NCBI RefSeq assembly: GCF_023634765.1
Contig: NZ_JAMLFX010000003.1
Span: forward strand, 263,178 to 327,177
Direction: 5' to 3'
From: Pseudomonas sp. AKS31
Lineage (GTDB): Bacteria; Pseudomonadota; Gammaproteobacteria; Pseudomonadales; Pseudomonadaceae
DNA length: 64,000 nucleotides
Shown here: positions 43,483-51,658 of the stretch, one piece after another
How the letters are laid out: every line of letters starts with the position of its first letter
Numbering within the stretch: position 1 is the first letter of the stretch
Translations under genes and position numbers: made by a program
The notes under the pieces: generated by a model
The model's input: the letters and a program-made list of their open reading frames with translations, nothing else
Databases searched by the model: none
What the model was told of the DNA's origin: nothing

Positions 43483-44877
43483 ATGCCAGCCCCCTCGACT
43501 TCGCTTCGCCCAGCATTCGTGCTCTGGCTATACGCCGCCGCAATCGTGCACATACTCGCCGGCCTCACCCTGACCTGGGCTGGTCATTCCGGTTTACTCG
43601 ACGGCTATCTTGAAGTTCTCGAACTCGCGTTCTGGGGCGCCGACGCAGTACCCGCTGCCGGCCACGAACAACAAGTCTGGTGGCTCGCGCTGTTCGGCGC
43701 GACGCTGCAGAGTTATTCGCTGTACATGCTCGCGCTGGTGCATTTGGGCAATCGCTTGAAAACCCCGGCAGTGTGGGGCTGGTTGAGCGCCGGCATCCTG
43801 TTATGGGCGCCGCAGGACATGTGGCTCTCGGCGCAACAACAGGTCTGGTCGCACCTGTGGCTCGACGGTTTTGCGTTGCTGGTGTTGTTGCCTCCGTTGT
43901 TCTGGCTGTATCGGCATGACCGCCGGAAGGCTACTTCAGTAAAGGCACCGAGCCAATCCAGCCCGTTTGCCGGCGGCGCTTTCAAGCGTGTGCTGATCAC
44001 TGGCGGTACCGGGTTCATCGGTCAAGCCTTGGTCAATCAATTACTCGACGCGGGCCATTCGGTCAGCGTTCTAACGCGCGATCCGTTGAACGCGGCCAAT
44101 CTGTTCAACGGCCGCGTTCGCTGTGTGCATTCGCTCAGCGAACTCAGCCACGACGAAGCCTTCGACGTAGTGATCAATCTCGCCGGAGCACCCGTCGCCG
44201 GCCCACGCTGGACTCCCAAACGTCAGGCGCAATTGCTCGCCAGCCGAGTCGGCACCACCGAAGCGTTGATGACCTGGCTGAAGAACACCAAGCACAAACC
44301 CACGCTATGGATTCAAGCCTCGGCCATCGGCTTCTACGGCGTGCGCGATGCCAGCGAAAGCCTCGACGAACACGCCAGCAAGGGCGACGGTTTCATGGCC
44401 GAACTCTGTGCGCGCTGGGAAGCCGCCGCGCAACCGGCCACGGAGTTTGGCGTGCGTCAGGTGGTGCTGCGCCTTGGCGTGGTCTTCGGCCCCGGCGGTG
44501 CGTTGACGCCGTTGCTGCTGCCGTTCCGTCTGGGTTTCGGCGGGCGGATGGGTGACGGCCAGCAGATCATGAGCTGGGTGCATCGTGACGATGTGCTTCA
44601 GGTGATCGCGCGGGCTTTCAACGACGACACTCTGCGTGGCACCTACAACATGGTCGCGCCCGAAACGGTCAGTCAGGCAGCGTTCGCCGAGCAGGCCGGC
44701 AAGGTCCTCAAGCGTCCGGTATGGTTGCACATTCCCGCCGCGCCAGTGCGTGCAATGGCGGGGGAGATGGCGCAGCTGTTTTTCGATGGTCAGCGCGTGG
44801 TGCCGCAGCGTTTGACCGAGGCCGGCTACACATTCCGCTACCCAACCCTCGACGCCGCTCTGCGCGATCTGACCTGA
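43483..44877 (+). CDS. TIGR01777-family NAD(P)-dependent epimerase/oxidoreductase with N-terminal membrane domain
   Basis: A protein of 464 residues from ATG 43483. The first ~150 residues form four hydrophobic helices (FVLWLYAAAIVHILAGLTL, LALFGATLQSYSLYMLALV, LDGFALLVLLPPLFWLY). The remaining ~295 are a short-chain dehydrogenase of the YfcH/TIGR01777 type: VLITGGTGFIGQALVNQLLD, DVVINLAGAPVAGPRWTPKR, IQASAIGFYG with the catalytic Tyr region, and a C-terminal DUF1731-like end. Substrate unknown. It is followed after nine bases by the 816-residue fusion gene, so they are probably co-expressed. Confidence 0.82.
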   Translation: MPAPSTSLRPAFVLWLYAAAIVHILAGLTLTWAGHSGLLDGYLEVLELAFWGADAVPAAGHEQQVWWLALFGATLQSYSLYMLALVHLGNRLKTPAVWGWLSAGILLWAPQDMWLSAQQQVWSHLWLDGFALLVLLPPLFWLYRHDRRKATSVKAPSQSSPFAGGAFKRVLITGGTGFIGQALVNQLLDAGHSVSVLTRDPLNAANLFNGRVRCVHSLSELSHDEAFDVVINLAGAPVAGPRWTPKRQAQLLASRVGTTEALMTWLKNTKHKPTLWIQASAIGFYGVRDASESLDEHASKGDGFMAELCARWEAAAQPATEFGVRQVVLRLGVVFGPGGALTPLLLPFRLGFGGRMGDGQQIMSWVHRDDVLQVIARAFNDDTLRGTYNMVAPETVSQAAFAEQAGKVLKRPVWLHIPAAPVRAMAGEMAQLFFDGQRVVPQRLTEAGYTFRYPTLDAALRDLT

Positions 44878-44886
44878 GGATCGCTC

Positions 44887-47337
44887 ATGAGCAAGCCGTT
44901 GATGTACCTGCTGGCCGGCAACGGCAGCGCTGCCGATTGGTGGGATGACGCACTGCCGCACTTTCAGCGCTACGACGTGGTGCCGCTGGAGTTGCCGGGC
45001 TTCGGCGCCAATCCGCTGCCACCCTGCGAGGATCTGGCGGACTACGCGCAGACCTTGTTGGCGATGACGCAGAAGGGCAGTGCGATCATGGCAGTCGGGG
45101 TCAATGCGTTGCTGGTGCTGCACGCGTTGCAGCGTCGGCCCGGGCACTTTTCGCGCAGTGTTCTGTTGGCGCCGGTTGGGGCATTTTTGTGGCAGCGTCG
45201 ATTGCCGGCGCTGATGTCACCGCTGCCGATCCGCAAGACCATCCACTGGCTGCTGTCGAACAAACCCACGGTGTTCGCGCGCAAGTTTTCCACCCAGACC
45301 TGGACGCCCCCGCAGTACCTGCGCATGGGCGCCGGTTATGCGCGCTGCCGTGCGTTCGTGCCGCACTGGGATCTGATTCGCGCCGACACCGCGTTGCCAC
45401 TGCTGGAGTGGATCACCGATCCGGTCGAGCTGGTTTGGGGCGATCAGGACGCGGTGCTCGGCATCGAGCAAGCGGCGGCGTGGTCGGCGATTCTTGCGCG
45501 CGCTGATCTGACCATCAGCCTCAAATCTGGTTGGGGTCATTACCCGTGGATCGACTCGCCTGCGCAGTTCGCGCAGTGGCTGGAGTCGGGCGAGCGCGGG
45601 TTTGTCGCGCACACCAAGGGTGGGCGTTTGCGCCTGGCTGAACTGGCCCGGCAAGCGGTACCGGCAGCGCTGACGCTCAACGATTGCACCGATCCGCGTC
45701 TGCCGGCATTTCTCGCTGCTCAACCTGATGTGACCTGGGCGGTGCGCTCCTCCAGTTATGGCGAGGATCAGGCCGATTCGGCGAATGCCGGTTTGAGCAC
45801 GACCTATCTGCGCGAGCCGTCCGCCAATGTGCCGAAACGCATCGCCGAACTCACGGCCGAAGGTGTCGAGGAAGTGGTGGTACAGCGCTTCATCACCCCG
45901 GTAGTGTCCGGGATCGCTTTTGTGCGACATCTCTCGGTAGAACTGGAGTGGGTTGAAGGCCATCTCGAATCGCTGGCCGACGGTCACGTCAGCCCCGCGC
46001 GGGCAACGCTTTCACGACTCAGCGATGCCTGGCGCAGCGGCACGTTCACGCCATTCCACGGCTTGACCGAAGACCTGCTCTGGCGCTTTCTGCAAGAGGT
46101 GCTGCGCGTGTTCCACTACGTGCCCGGCGATGTCGAATGGGCCTGGGATGGCGCGCAATTGTGGTTGCTGCAATACCGGCCGATCAGCGACTACGGCTGG
46201 CGCCGGCACCTCACCGCCGCCAACATCGCCGAGATCCTGCCGCCGCAACCGAGCGTGTTGGTGGAATACGCCCAACGCCGAGCCGCCGCGAGTATTCCGG
46301 CGATCATGGCGCGTTGGGATGCGCGGGTGCTGCAGGACAACGAGCCGTTCACCGCGGTGTTCGGCGGCGCGTCCTACATCAACAATGATTTGTTCCTCGC
46401 AAGGCTGGCCGACTGGGGAATCAGCGCCGCTAACTACGCCGGTGAAGTCGGCGGTGCGACGCCGCATCTGCCGTGGCAACCGCTGAAGATGCTGCGTTCG
46501 TTGCCGCTGTTTTTGCTTATGCAACGCAAGGCTCGCGGTCATTTGCTGAATCTTGAAAACGGCTTGCAGCGCTTCGATCGGGAACTGGCCGAACTCGTCG
46601 CCCAAGCTGCCGATGGCCAACAACTCGCGGACTGGTTCACCCGGTTTTACGTGTTCGTGGTGCAAGGCAATCTGTGCATCGCTACAGCGCTGGCCAGCAG
46701 CGGCGGTGACTGGCTGGGCCGCCCGCCAACCGCTTACGACAACCTTGAAAACAGTCCGCATCGATTGCCTTGGGAAACCGATCCGGCCACCCCTCGACCC
46801 GCGTCGAGCGAACTGCCGCTACAGCCATTCCCGCAATGGCCAGGTCTGATCCGCCTCGCCCATTCGAGCGGCCTGCCGGGCTTGCGCGGCTACTACCTGC
46901 AAGTACGCGAGTGGTATCGCGACAACCTCATGCGAATCTTCTTTCGTCTGCACCACGCCATGCCGCTGGCGGATCGCGAACACTGGTTTGCGCCGCATCC
47001 CGACGTGCGCACCCGCGATGGCAGCTTCTGGCAGGACGGTCGCGAAGGTGCGGAACAGGCCACCGGGTTCATGATTTATCCGGGGCAGGTGCAAGGCATC
47101 CTCGGCGCCGACATTCTGCTCGAAGACACCCTCGATCCGGGGCGACATGCGCACTATCAAACAGCGCGGGCGGTGATTGCGCGAATGGGCGGGCGCTTGT
47201 CCCATGGCTCGACGTTGTTGCGCGAATTGCGCAAACCGTCGGCGGTGATGCCGCAGGTGGATTCGGCGTGGGTGGGGTGTGAGGTGTTGTATCGGGATGG
47301 TGAGTTGCAATTGATTAATTCGAAGGATACGAAGTGA
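44887..47337 (+). CDS. Fusion of an alpha/beta-hydrolase-fold domain to a PEP-synthase-like phosphotransferase
   Basis: A protein of 816 residues. The first ~235 fold as an alpha/beta hydrolase (LELPGFGANPLPP; acid Asp188 in VWGDQDAV; His218 in SGWGHYPW). The nucleophile elbow reads MAVGVNALL, with Asn73 where Ser is expected, so hydrolysis is doubtful. From about 265 an ATP-grasp domain of the PPDK/PEP-synthase type begins (WAVRSSSYGEDQADSANAG; VVVQRFITPVVSGIAFVRH). The middle part (LTAANIAEILPPQPSVL) resembles the substrate domain of rifampicin phosphotransferase. The C-terminal swivel domain has the phospho-histidine motif GGRLSHGSTLLREL (His773). Substrate unknown. The chain appears complete and in frame. 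Confidence 0.72.
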   Translation: MSKPLMYLLAGNGSAADWWDDALPHFQRYDVVPLELPGFGANPLPPCEDLADYAQTLLAMTQKGSAIMAVGVNALLVLHALQRRPGHFSRSVLLAPVGAFLWQRRLPALMSPLPIRKTIHWLLSNKPTVFARKFSTQTWTPPQYLRMGAGYARCRAFVPHWDLIRADTALPLLEWITDPVELVWGDQDAVLGIEQAAAWSAILARADLTISLKSGWGHYPWIDSPAQFAQWLESGERGFVAHTKGGRLRLAELARQAVPAALTLNDCTDPRLPAFLAAQPDVTWAVRSSSYGEDQADSANAGLSTTYLREPSANVPKRIAELTAEGVEEVVVQRFITPVVSGIAFVRHLSVELEWVEGHLESLADGHVSPARATLSRLSDAWRSGTFTPFHGLTEDLLWRFLQEVLRVFHYVPGDVEWAWDGAQLWLLQYRPISDYGWRRHLTAANIAEILPPQPSVLVEYAQRRAAASIPAIMARWDARVLQDNEPFTAVFGGASYINNDLFLARLADWGISAANYAGEVGGATPHLPWQPLKMLRSLPLFLLMQRKARGHLLNLENGLQRFDRELAELVAQAADGQQLADWFTRFYVFVVQGNLCIATALASSGGDWLGRPPTAYDNLENSPHRLPWETDPATPRPASSELPLQPFPQWPGLIRLAHSSGLPGLRGYYLQVREWYRDNLMRIFFRLHHAMPLADREHWFAPHPDVRTRDGSFWQDGREGAEQATGFMIYPGQVQGILGADILLEDTLDPGRHAHYQTARAVIARMGGRLSHGSTLLRELRKPSAVMPQVDSAWVGCEVLYRDGELQLINSKDTK

Positions 47338-47843
47338 AACGATTGCTGGTGTTATGTGTGAGCTGGTTCCCGATAGCGGTTATGGCGGCAAGTGTTTGCA
47401 ATCAGGAAGCTGACTCAAAATATTTCTTATCGCAATGGTCGCAGAGCAGTGAACATCCGGAAGACATACTTTCCAGTCTCGATGGAAAAGAGTTTTCTAT
47501 CGATCCGGGCCACGTGGTTTTTCGCGGCGATCTAAATGGCGATGGCATCGAAGACTTCATCTTCAATTCCCGCGTCGGTATTGGCTCATCAATGGATAGC
47601 ACATTCGCCTTCCTGATCCAGTGCCGTGGTTATTTGAGGTATTCGGGCGGCGGTTACTTCGCCGGGGTCAAAGTTCTGGACGGCCCAGCCAAGGGGGGAG
47701 GTGAGTTCAAGGACATCGAGATCTACTCCTACATCAGGGATAAGCGCGGGCGGATTCGCTACAAGGGTGAAAAGGCCATGACCCGGCCACATCTGTGGCA
47801 ATTCGACCCGCAGACACAGCGTTACGAAGGGCAGGCTGAGTAA
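47334..47843 (+). CDS. Small exported protein with EF-hand-like loop
   Basis: A protein of 169 residues starting at GTG 47334, overlapping the previous stop (GTGA). The signal peptide is MKRLLVLCVSWFPIAVMAA. The segment FRGDLNGDGIEDFIFN is a calcium-loop-like sequence typical of FG-GAP/VCBS-type and similar exported proteins. It has two cysteines. No enzymatic motif is seen. It begins a series of six exported-protein genes on the same strand. Confidence 0.6.
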   Translation: MKRLLVLCVSWFPIAVMAASVCNQEADSKYFLSQWSQSSEHPEDILSSLDGKEFSIDPGHVVFRGDLNGDGIEDFIFNSRVGIGSSMDSTFAFLIQCRGYLRYSGGGYFAGVKVLDGPAKGGGEFKDIEIYSYIRDKRGRIRYKGEKAMTRPHLWQFDPQTQRYEGQAE

Positions 47844-47878
47844 GCCGACGGTCCCCACGGCATTTACGGAGTTATTAC

Positions 47879-48385
47879 GTGAAAGGATTTTCGATTGTTC
47901 TCGGCAGCTTGATATTGGCTGCCGCGTCCATGGCATTCGCTGCCGATCCAACCTTCAAGGATTACGCCGTCACGCCAGTTTTCACCGGCTCTAACCATAA
48001 GCTGGTGCCGCAAGAAAACAGCAGCCCAATGATGGATCAGGCACGGGTGCAAGCCCTGAAAGGCAAGGTCAACTTCGCCGGCCATTACATCCTGCACAGG
48101 CTCGGCTGTGGCGGCAGCGCCATTTGCGGCGAAGTGCTGGACGCTCAGACCGGTGAAGTGGTTGGCGGTCTACCGAATGCTTACGACGGCAGCACCTTCG
48201 GTATGGTTTACCAGCCCGACAGCCGCTTGATCATCGTCTCCGGCATCACGCTCGACGGTGAAGAAGATGTACAGGGGAATGCGTTGGAAAGTGGTAACCG
48301 GGACCGTTACTACGAATTTGTGAACAACGAATTCCGGCTGCTGAGCATGACCGACGTGGAATCGTCGCCGATGGATGAGGAGTGA
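47879..48385 (+). CDS. Hypothetical exported protein
   Basis: A protein of 168 residues from GTG 47879 with GGAG upstream. The signal peptide is KGFSIVLGSLILAAASMAFA. The mature domain contains VNFAGHYILHRLGCGGSAIC, then VSGITLDGEEDVQGNALESG, in the style of small periplasmic proteins often found in Pseudomonas and Enterobacteria. The cysteine pair (CGGSAIC) may form a disulfide. Function unknown. The next gene starts five bases after its stop. Confidence 0.6.
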   Translation: MKGFSIVLGSLILAAASMAFAADPTFKDYAVTPVFTGSNHKLVPQENSSPMMDQARVQALKGKVNFAGHYILHRLGCGGSAICGEVLDAQTGEVVGGLPNAYDGSTFGMVYQPDSRLIIVSGITLDGEEDVQGNALESGNRDRYYEFVNNEFRLLSMTDVESSPMDEE

Positions 48386-48389
48386 GTGG

Positions 48390-48761
48390 ATGAACTGGTT
48401 TTTCATTCGGTCGGTGCTGATTGCGCTTTCGCTTTTATCTCATTCACTGCCCGCGACTGCCAGCGAAGGGAGTTGCTACGGCTACCTTACTGAGCTTGTC
48501 AGGAGCAGCGATTTTCCGTTTCGTTATGTCGGCAAGGACAAGGTCAATTTGCTGATCGACGAGGACGACGGTGAAGTAGTGCGCGCTCAGCTGTTTTTCG
48601 ATACCGACGGCACCGGCACGATCGGCTGGATCAAATACACCCTGGCTACCCGTGTATTGCTCAATAGCTCGGCGGAGTTGGAGAAGCCGGTGGCATTGTC
48701 ATTCGATGCCAAGTTTGCGGACGGCTATGCGAAGTGCTTGGCGGAACAACAGGCCGGCTAA
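48390..48761 (+). CDS. Hypothetical small exported protein
   Basis: A protein of 123 residues. ATG 48390 is preferred over ATG 48375 because AGGAG lies eight bases before it and the result is a normal signal peptide (MNWFFIRSVLIALSLLSHSL, cleavage near ATA/SEG). The mature part is ~97 residues with two cysteines (SCYGYLTELV and AKCLAEQ) and a beta-rich core. I do not recognise the family. Same-strand series with its neighbours. Confidence 0.55.
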   Translation: MNWFFIRSVLIALSLLSHSLPATASEGSCYGYLTELVRSSDFPFRYVGKDKVNLLIDEDDGEVVRAQLFFDTDGTGTIGWIKYTLATRVLLNSSAELEKPVALSFDAKFADGYAKCLAEQQAG

Positions 48762-48780
48762 CGGCGAAAAGGATTTCTAA

Positions 48781-49329
48781 ATGAATCAGCTTTTGTTCGC
48801 CGGGAGCCTGGCATGGTTGTTCTCTTCCCCAGCCTTCGCCACGCCGACGGATGCTTACACCCAACGCGATGTCATGCAGTGCGGCGGTGTTGAAGTGGTG
48901 TTGGTGTCGTCCTGCCGATCGGTGACGGTGGATGGTGCGCAAACCCACGTCATCCCGGTTTGCTCTGACCAAACCATCAACATCGGCGGCAAAGTGCTTC
49001 GTCGCGATATCAACAAAGTTTCACAACTCACTTCCGACGGTGCGAAGACGAACATGTTGAGCAATGTTGTTGTGGCGATGGATTGCGTGGAAGGCACCCA
49101 TGGCAGCCTTGTTTCCATAGGCGGATATGGCGGTTGTGGTGCCTGCGCGGAGTGGCATGGGTATTACTCGACAGCAGGGCGATTGGAGCAATACAGCTTC
49201 GATAATAACCAACGCTCTTTTGGCTCGAAGGGATCTCGGGAAGAGCTGATCAAGGCCTATGGCGTTACGAAGAGACAGTTAATGTCAGAAAGCCCGGCGG
49301 TGAAGAGGATCGTCTATGGCCAGCCTTAA
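48781..49329 (+). CDS. Hypothetical exported cysteine-rich protein
   Basis: A protein of 182 residues. The signal peptide is MNQLLFAGSLAWLFSSPAFA. The mature chain has at least six cysteines (MQCGG, SSCRS, VCSDQ, MDCVE, GGCGACAEW), suggesting a disulfide-stabilised periplasmic fold. The motif YGGCGACAEWHGYYSTAGRL is distinctive but not assigned by me. The ribosome site AAAAGGA is visible. Function unknown. Confidence 0.58.
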   Translation: MNQLLFAGSLAWLFSSPAFATPTDAYTQRDVMQCGGVEVVLVSSCRSVTVDGAQTHVIPVCSDQTINIGGKVLRRDINKVSQLTSDGAKTNMLSNVVVAMDCVEGTHGSLVSIGGYGGCGACAEWHGYYSTAGRLEQYSFDNNQRSFGSKGSREELIKAYGVTKRQLMSESPAVKRIVYGQP

Positions 49330-49398
49330 ATGTGACGCACCTGAATCATCGTGAAACCATCAGCATTAACATTCGAAGATTGATCAACAGGGAAGTGA

Positions 49399-50397
49399 GT
49401 GGAATTGGCCAAGCTCTTAAGTTGTATGAGTGCGCTCGGATTCATGGTTGCCTTGTTGGCTCAGCAGGCATTAGCGAGTGACCCACAAACCATCGGTGAG
49501 CTGCATCCGCCTGTGGTTGCATCGCTCGGTGATCAAAAGATCACAGTGTTCTTTTTGAAGAACAACCTCAAAGGTCAGGTAAAGGAAGGACATGTTCCTT
49601 ACGCTGAGATCTTCTACACCTCAATGAACGCCGTGAAGCCTTCGCTGAATTATGTGTGGAAGGTCGAAGGTGAGCAGATCGCCTCGGTGTTCTTCTTCGA
49701 GCGCAAATTTCCGGAGCAAGCGGGGAAGTCCATGTTTGTTCTGACAAAACAAAAAGTCTCGCACAGTCAATTCGAAGGTGATTCCTATTCGGTGCTGGAA
49801 TTGCCTTTGGTGAAGGACGGCGATCAGTTGGCCTTGCGGTTTTTTAGCGGCGACCCACCAGATCCCGAGCTTGAGAACTGCCTCGACGGTCTAAATCTGG
49901 CGGATGATGTAAAGGTCGAATGTGCTTACAAGGATGCGACCAGCATTAAAAAGCGCTTGGCAGACTTGGATGCAAAGATAATTGCGGATTCAAAACTGCA
50001 TCAGGACATCGGCCAGAATCCACTCAAAGCCGAGGTTGATACGTCCAATGTTGCTTGCCCTTCGACCGACTTTTCAGCGTTCCTCTCAGCTTTCTCCGAA
50101 CGCGCAGATGTGCAAAAAGCCTTCGTACAACAACCGCTGAAAATGGTCACGACCGTGGCCGGCGATCCCGAACCCGAGATGGAAAAGCGCAGTCTCAGCG
50201 GCGATCAACTTAAGTTTCCTGTCATTCCGGATCAAGCAAAGCGAGAGGCCCAGGGCCTGACGTTGACCGTCAAGGAAGCGCGGGACAAAAAAGCGATCGC
50301 GATCCTGCAGAAGCCGGATACCGACTATGTCTTCGAATATCGGTTTGTTCGTGGGCAGTGTTGGCGGCTGGAAGAAGTGGCGGATTATTCGCTTTAG
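49399..50397 (+). CDS. Exported protein sharing its C-terminal domain with the LprI protein at 41911
   Basis: A protein of 332 residues from GTG 49399 with AGGGAAG upstream. The signal segment is about 1-27 (MSALGFMVALLAQQALA). Residues ~30-160 are an unrecognised beta-rich domain with Cys161 and Cys175. Residues ~219-332 (ACPSTDFSAFLSAFSERADV, then EYRFVRGQCWRLEEVADYSL) align with residues 148-265 of the protein at 41911. Thus the domain is mobile among exported proteins of this region. No LprI domain is evident here. Function unknown. Confidence 0.6.
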   Translation: MELAKLLSCMSALGFMVALLAQQALASDPQTIGELHPPVVASLGDQKITVFFLKNNLKGQVKEGHVPYAEIFYTSMNAVKPSLNYVWKVEGEQIASVFFFERKFPEQAGKSMFVLTKQKVSHSQFEGDSYSVLELPLVKDGDQLALRFFSGDPPDPELENCLDGLNLADDVKVECAYKDATSIKKRLADLDAKIIADSKLHQDIGQNPLKAEVDTSNVACPSTDFSAFLSAFSERADVQKAFVQQPLKMVTTVAGDPEPEMEKRSLSGDQLKFPVIPDQAKREAQGLTLTVKEARDKKAIAILQKPDTDYVFEYRFVRGQCWRLEEVADYSL

Positions 50398-50453
50398 AAA
50401 CGCCGGCGTTCATCGGCATAAGCGCATTCAACAGAACGGGTTCAGAGGGATTT

Positions 50454-50879
50454 GTGAAGAAGTTATTTTCAGTGCTGTTGTTGGTGTTGCCGTTGGCGGC
50501 CCACAGCGAAGTTTCTACACAGGTAAGGTGCTTCCACTCGCTGGAAGGCAAAAACATCAATTTTGAGTTCAGAACCTATTACGACGTGGTTGCCAAATGG
50601 AGCGGCGCAAGTGTCAGGTACAGCAAGTCGAAGAAAGCTATTGCTTTGGTTCATCACCGAACCGAAGAGTACGTCATGACGGAGAGCGGGCCCTACGAAT
50701 TCACGACGACTTGGGTGGAAGTTTCAGACGGTGCAGTGACGGGGCAGTATGTCATTGCAACGCAAGGCGCTCGGGTGAACTCGATGCGCTACACGAATTA
50801 CAAATCCGGCAAGCAGTATTCGTTCGACGAGGACTTCAGTATCGAAGCCTCTCCGGAGACGGGTTGTCAGTGGGGATGA
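50454..50879 (+). CDS. Small exported protein (intact paralogue of the remnant at 40347)
   Basis: A protein of 141 residues from GTG 50454, with AGAGGGA upstream. The signal peptide is KKLFSVLLLVLPLAAHS. The mature part contains two cysteines, one near the start (VRCFHSLEGK) and one at the end (SPETGCQWG), and Lys/Tyr-rich beta strands. The last ~47 residues match the truncated copy at 40347-40490. A strong terminator follows at once. Function unknown; its link to the LprI and P-domain genes in both islands suggests a related role. Confidence 0.62.
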   Translation: MKKLFSVLLLVLPLAAHSEVSTQVRCFHSLEGKNINFEFRTYYDVVAKWSGASVRYSKSKKAIALVHHRTEEYVMTESGPYEFTTTWVEVSDGAVTGQYVIATQGARVNSMRYTNYKSGKQYSFDEDFSIEASPETGCQWG

Positions 50880-50889
50880 AATCTTCAAG

Positions 50890-50916
50890 AAAGGGGACTT
50901 AACGTCCCCTTTTTTC
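50890..50916 (+). terminator. Rho-independent terminator of the exported-protein series
   Basis: AAGGGGAC, a five-base loop and GTCCCCTTTTTTT make a textbook terminator 11 bases after the stop codon at 50879, between convergent genes. Confidence 0.85.
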
Positions 50917-50930
50917 ATCCGCAAATCTCG

Positions 50931-51293
50931 CTACGGCTTGGCCGCCACGCTTCGCACTTCAATCTGGTCGAGCGTCCCTTCCACCATCAATCTCACGCCG
51001 TCCGCCATTCTGCTCAGGGCAAGCGCTACCGAGCGGCGGGAGCCGTGGAGGTCGTCGGCGAGGTCGCAGGCGATGACGCTGATGGACAGGAGGTCTTCGG
51101 AGGCGTTGGCCATGAGGGCTTCGGCGTCGGTGCCGGGGGAGAGTTTGAAGAGGCCGTTCTCGCGTTTGGGATGTGGTTCGACGGCTGGTTTGAAATGGTG
51201 GTCGAGGGCGCGCTCGGCGGCTTCGTGGAATTTCTTCGAATTGGGGGATTCGTAGGGCGAGATTGCTTCAGTGCTGAATGTTTCATCGGTCAT
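50931..51293 (-). CDS. DUF6124-like small helical protein, copy 2
   Basis: A protein of 120 residues from ATG 51293 (MTDETFSTEAISPYESPNSK). The conserved parts are KKFHEAAERALDHHFKP and the helical C-terminus (AEALMANASEDLLSISVIAC, DLHGSRRSVALALSRMADGV), which align well with the copy at 38692. The N-terminal 20 residues differ. Family assignment DUF6124 is from memory; role unknown. Upstream it shares a leader block with copy 1, but much nearer to its start codon. Confidence 0.7.
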   Translation of the reverse strand: MTDETFSTEAISPYESPNSKKFHEAAERALDHHFKPAVEPHPKRENGLFKLSPGTDAEALMANASEDLLSISVIACDLADDLHGSRRSVALALSRMADGVRLMVEGTLDQIEVRSVAAKP

Positions 51294-51332
51294 CGGTGTA
51301 AATCCTGAGCAGTTAGTTGATCTCCCCGAGTT

Positions 51333-51413
51333 CGGACTTGCACATCCGGCCACCGATTTTGCGGCGACAAACAGAGCCTATCGATAGCCAGCCAACTCGC
51401 CTAGTTCATGGAC
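51333..51413 (-). promoter_or_regulatory. Conserved leader block of DUF6124-like copy 2
   Basis: Toward the gene on the minus strand it contains TCCATGAACTA (51402-51412), a CGCCGCAAAATCGGTGG hairpin-like stretch and CGGATGTGCAAGTCCG (51333-51348). The same motifs in the same order precede copy 1. It lies about 40-120 bases before the start codon. The following stretch to 51658 has no gene; it holds only the decayed repeat listed next. Confidence 0.5.
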
Positions 51414-51463
51414 AGCACCACACTTTGCAGGACATTTCCCATAGATTCGCGGGCCGGAAGATC

Positions 51464-51541
51464 AAAAGATCGCAGGCTTCGCCAGCTCCTACAGGGATGT
51501 GTTTCAACTGGTGTAGGACGTTGCCTGCGGAATCGTGACTT
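51464..51541. repeat. Decayed copy of the GATCGCAG palindrome family
   Basis: The left arm AAAAGATCGCAGGCTTCGCC, then AGCTCCTACAGG matches the element at 1007-1080. The right arm (GTGTAGGACGTTGCCTGCGG, then AATCGTGACTT) is the same arm with several substitutions. It is an eroded REP-like element. Confidence 0.6.
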
Positions 51542-51658
51542 GGCGGTCATCGTGCAGGAATTGGTCTGCATCATCTTCCAACAGCGTCAGATACTGGCGT
51601 TATCGTCCGAATCCCTTACACTGCCCCGGCCGTTCATTTTCCTTTTGAGGCTGTGCGC

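Noticed and set aside
36000..51300. Mobile element boundaries (transposase, integrase, tRNA target, direct repeats) around the AT-rich accessory tract
   Set aside because: I looked for transposase or integrase-like translations, tRNA genes and flanking direct repeats and saw none; transfer is inferred only from composition and duplication.
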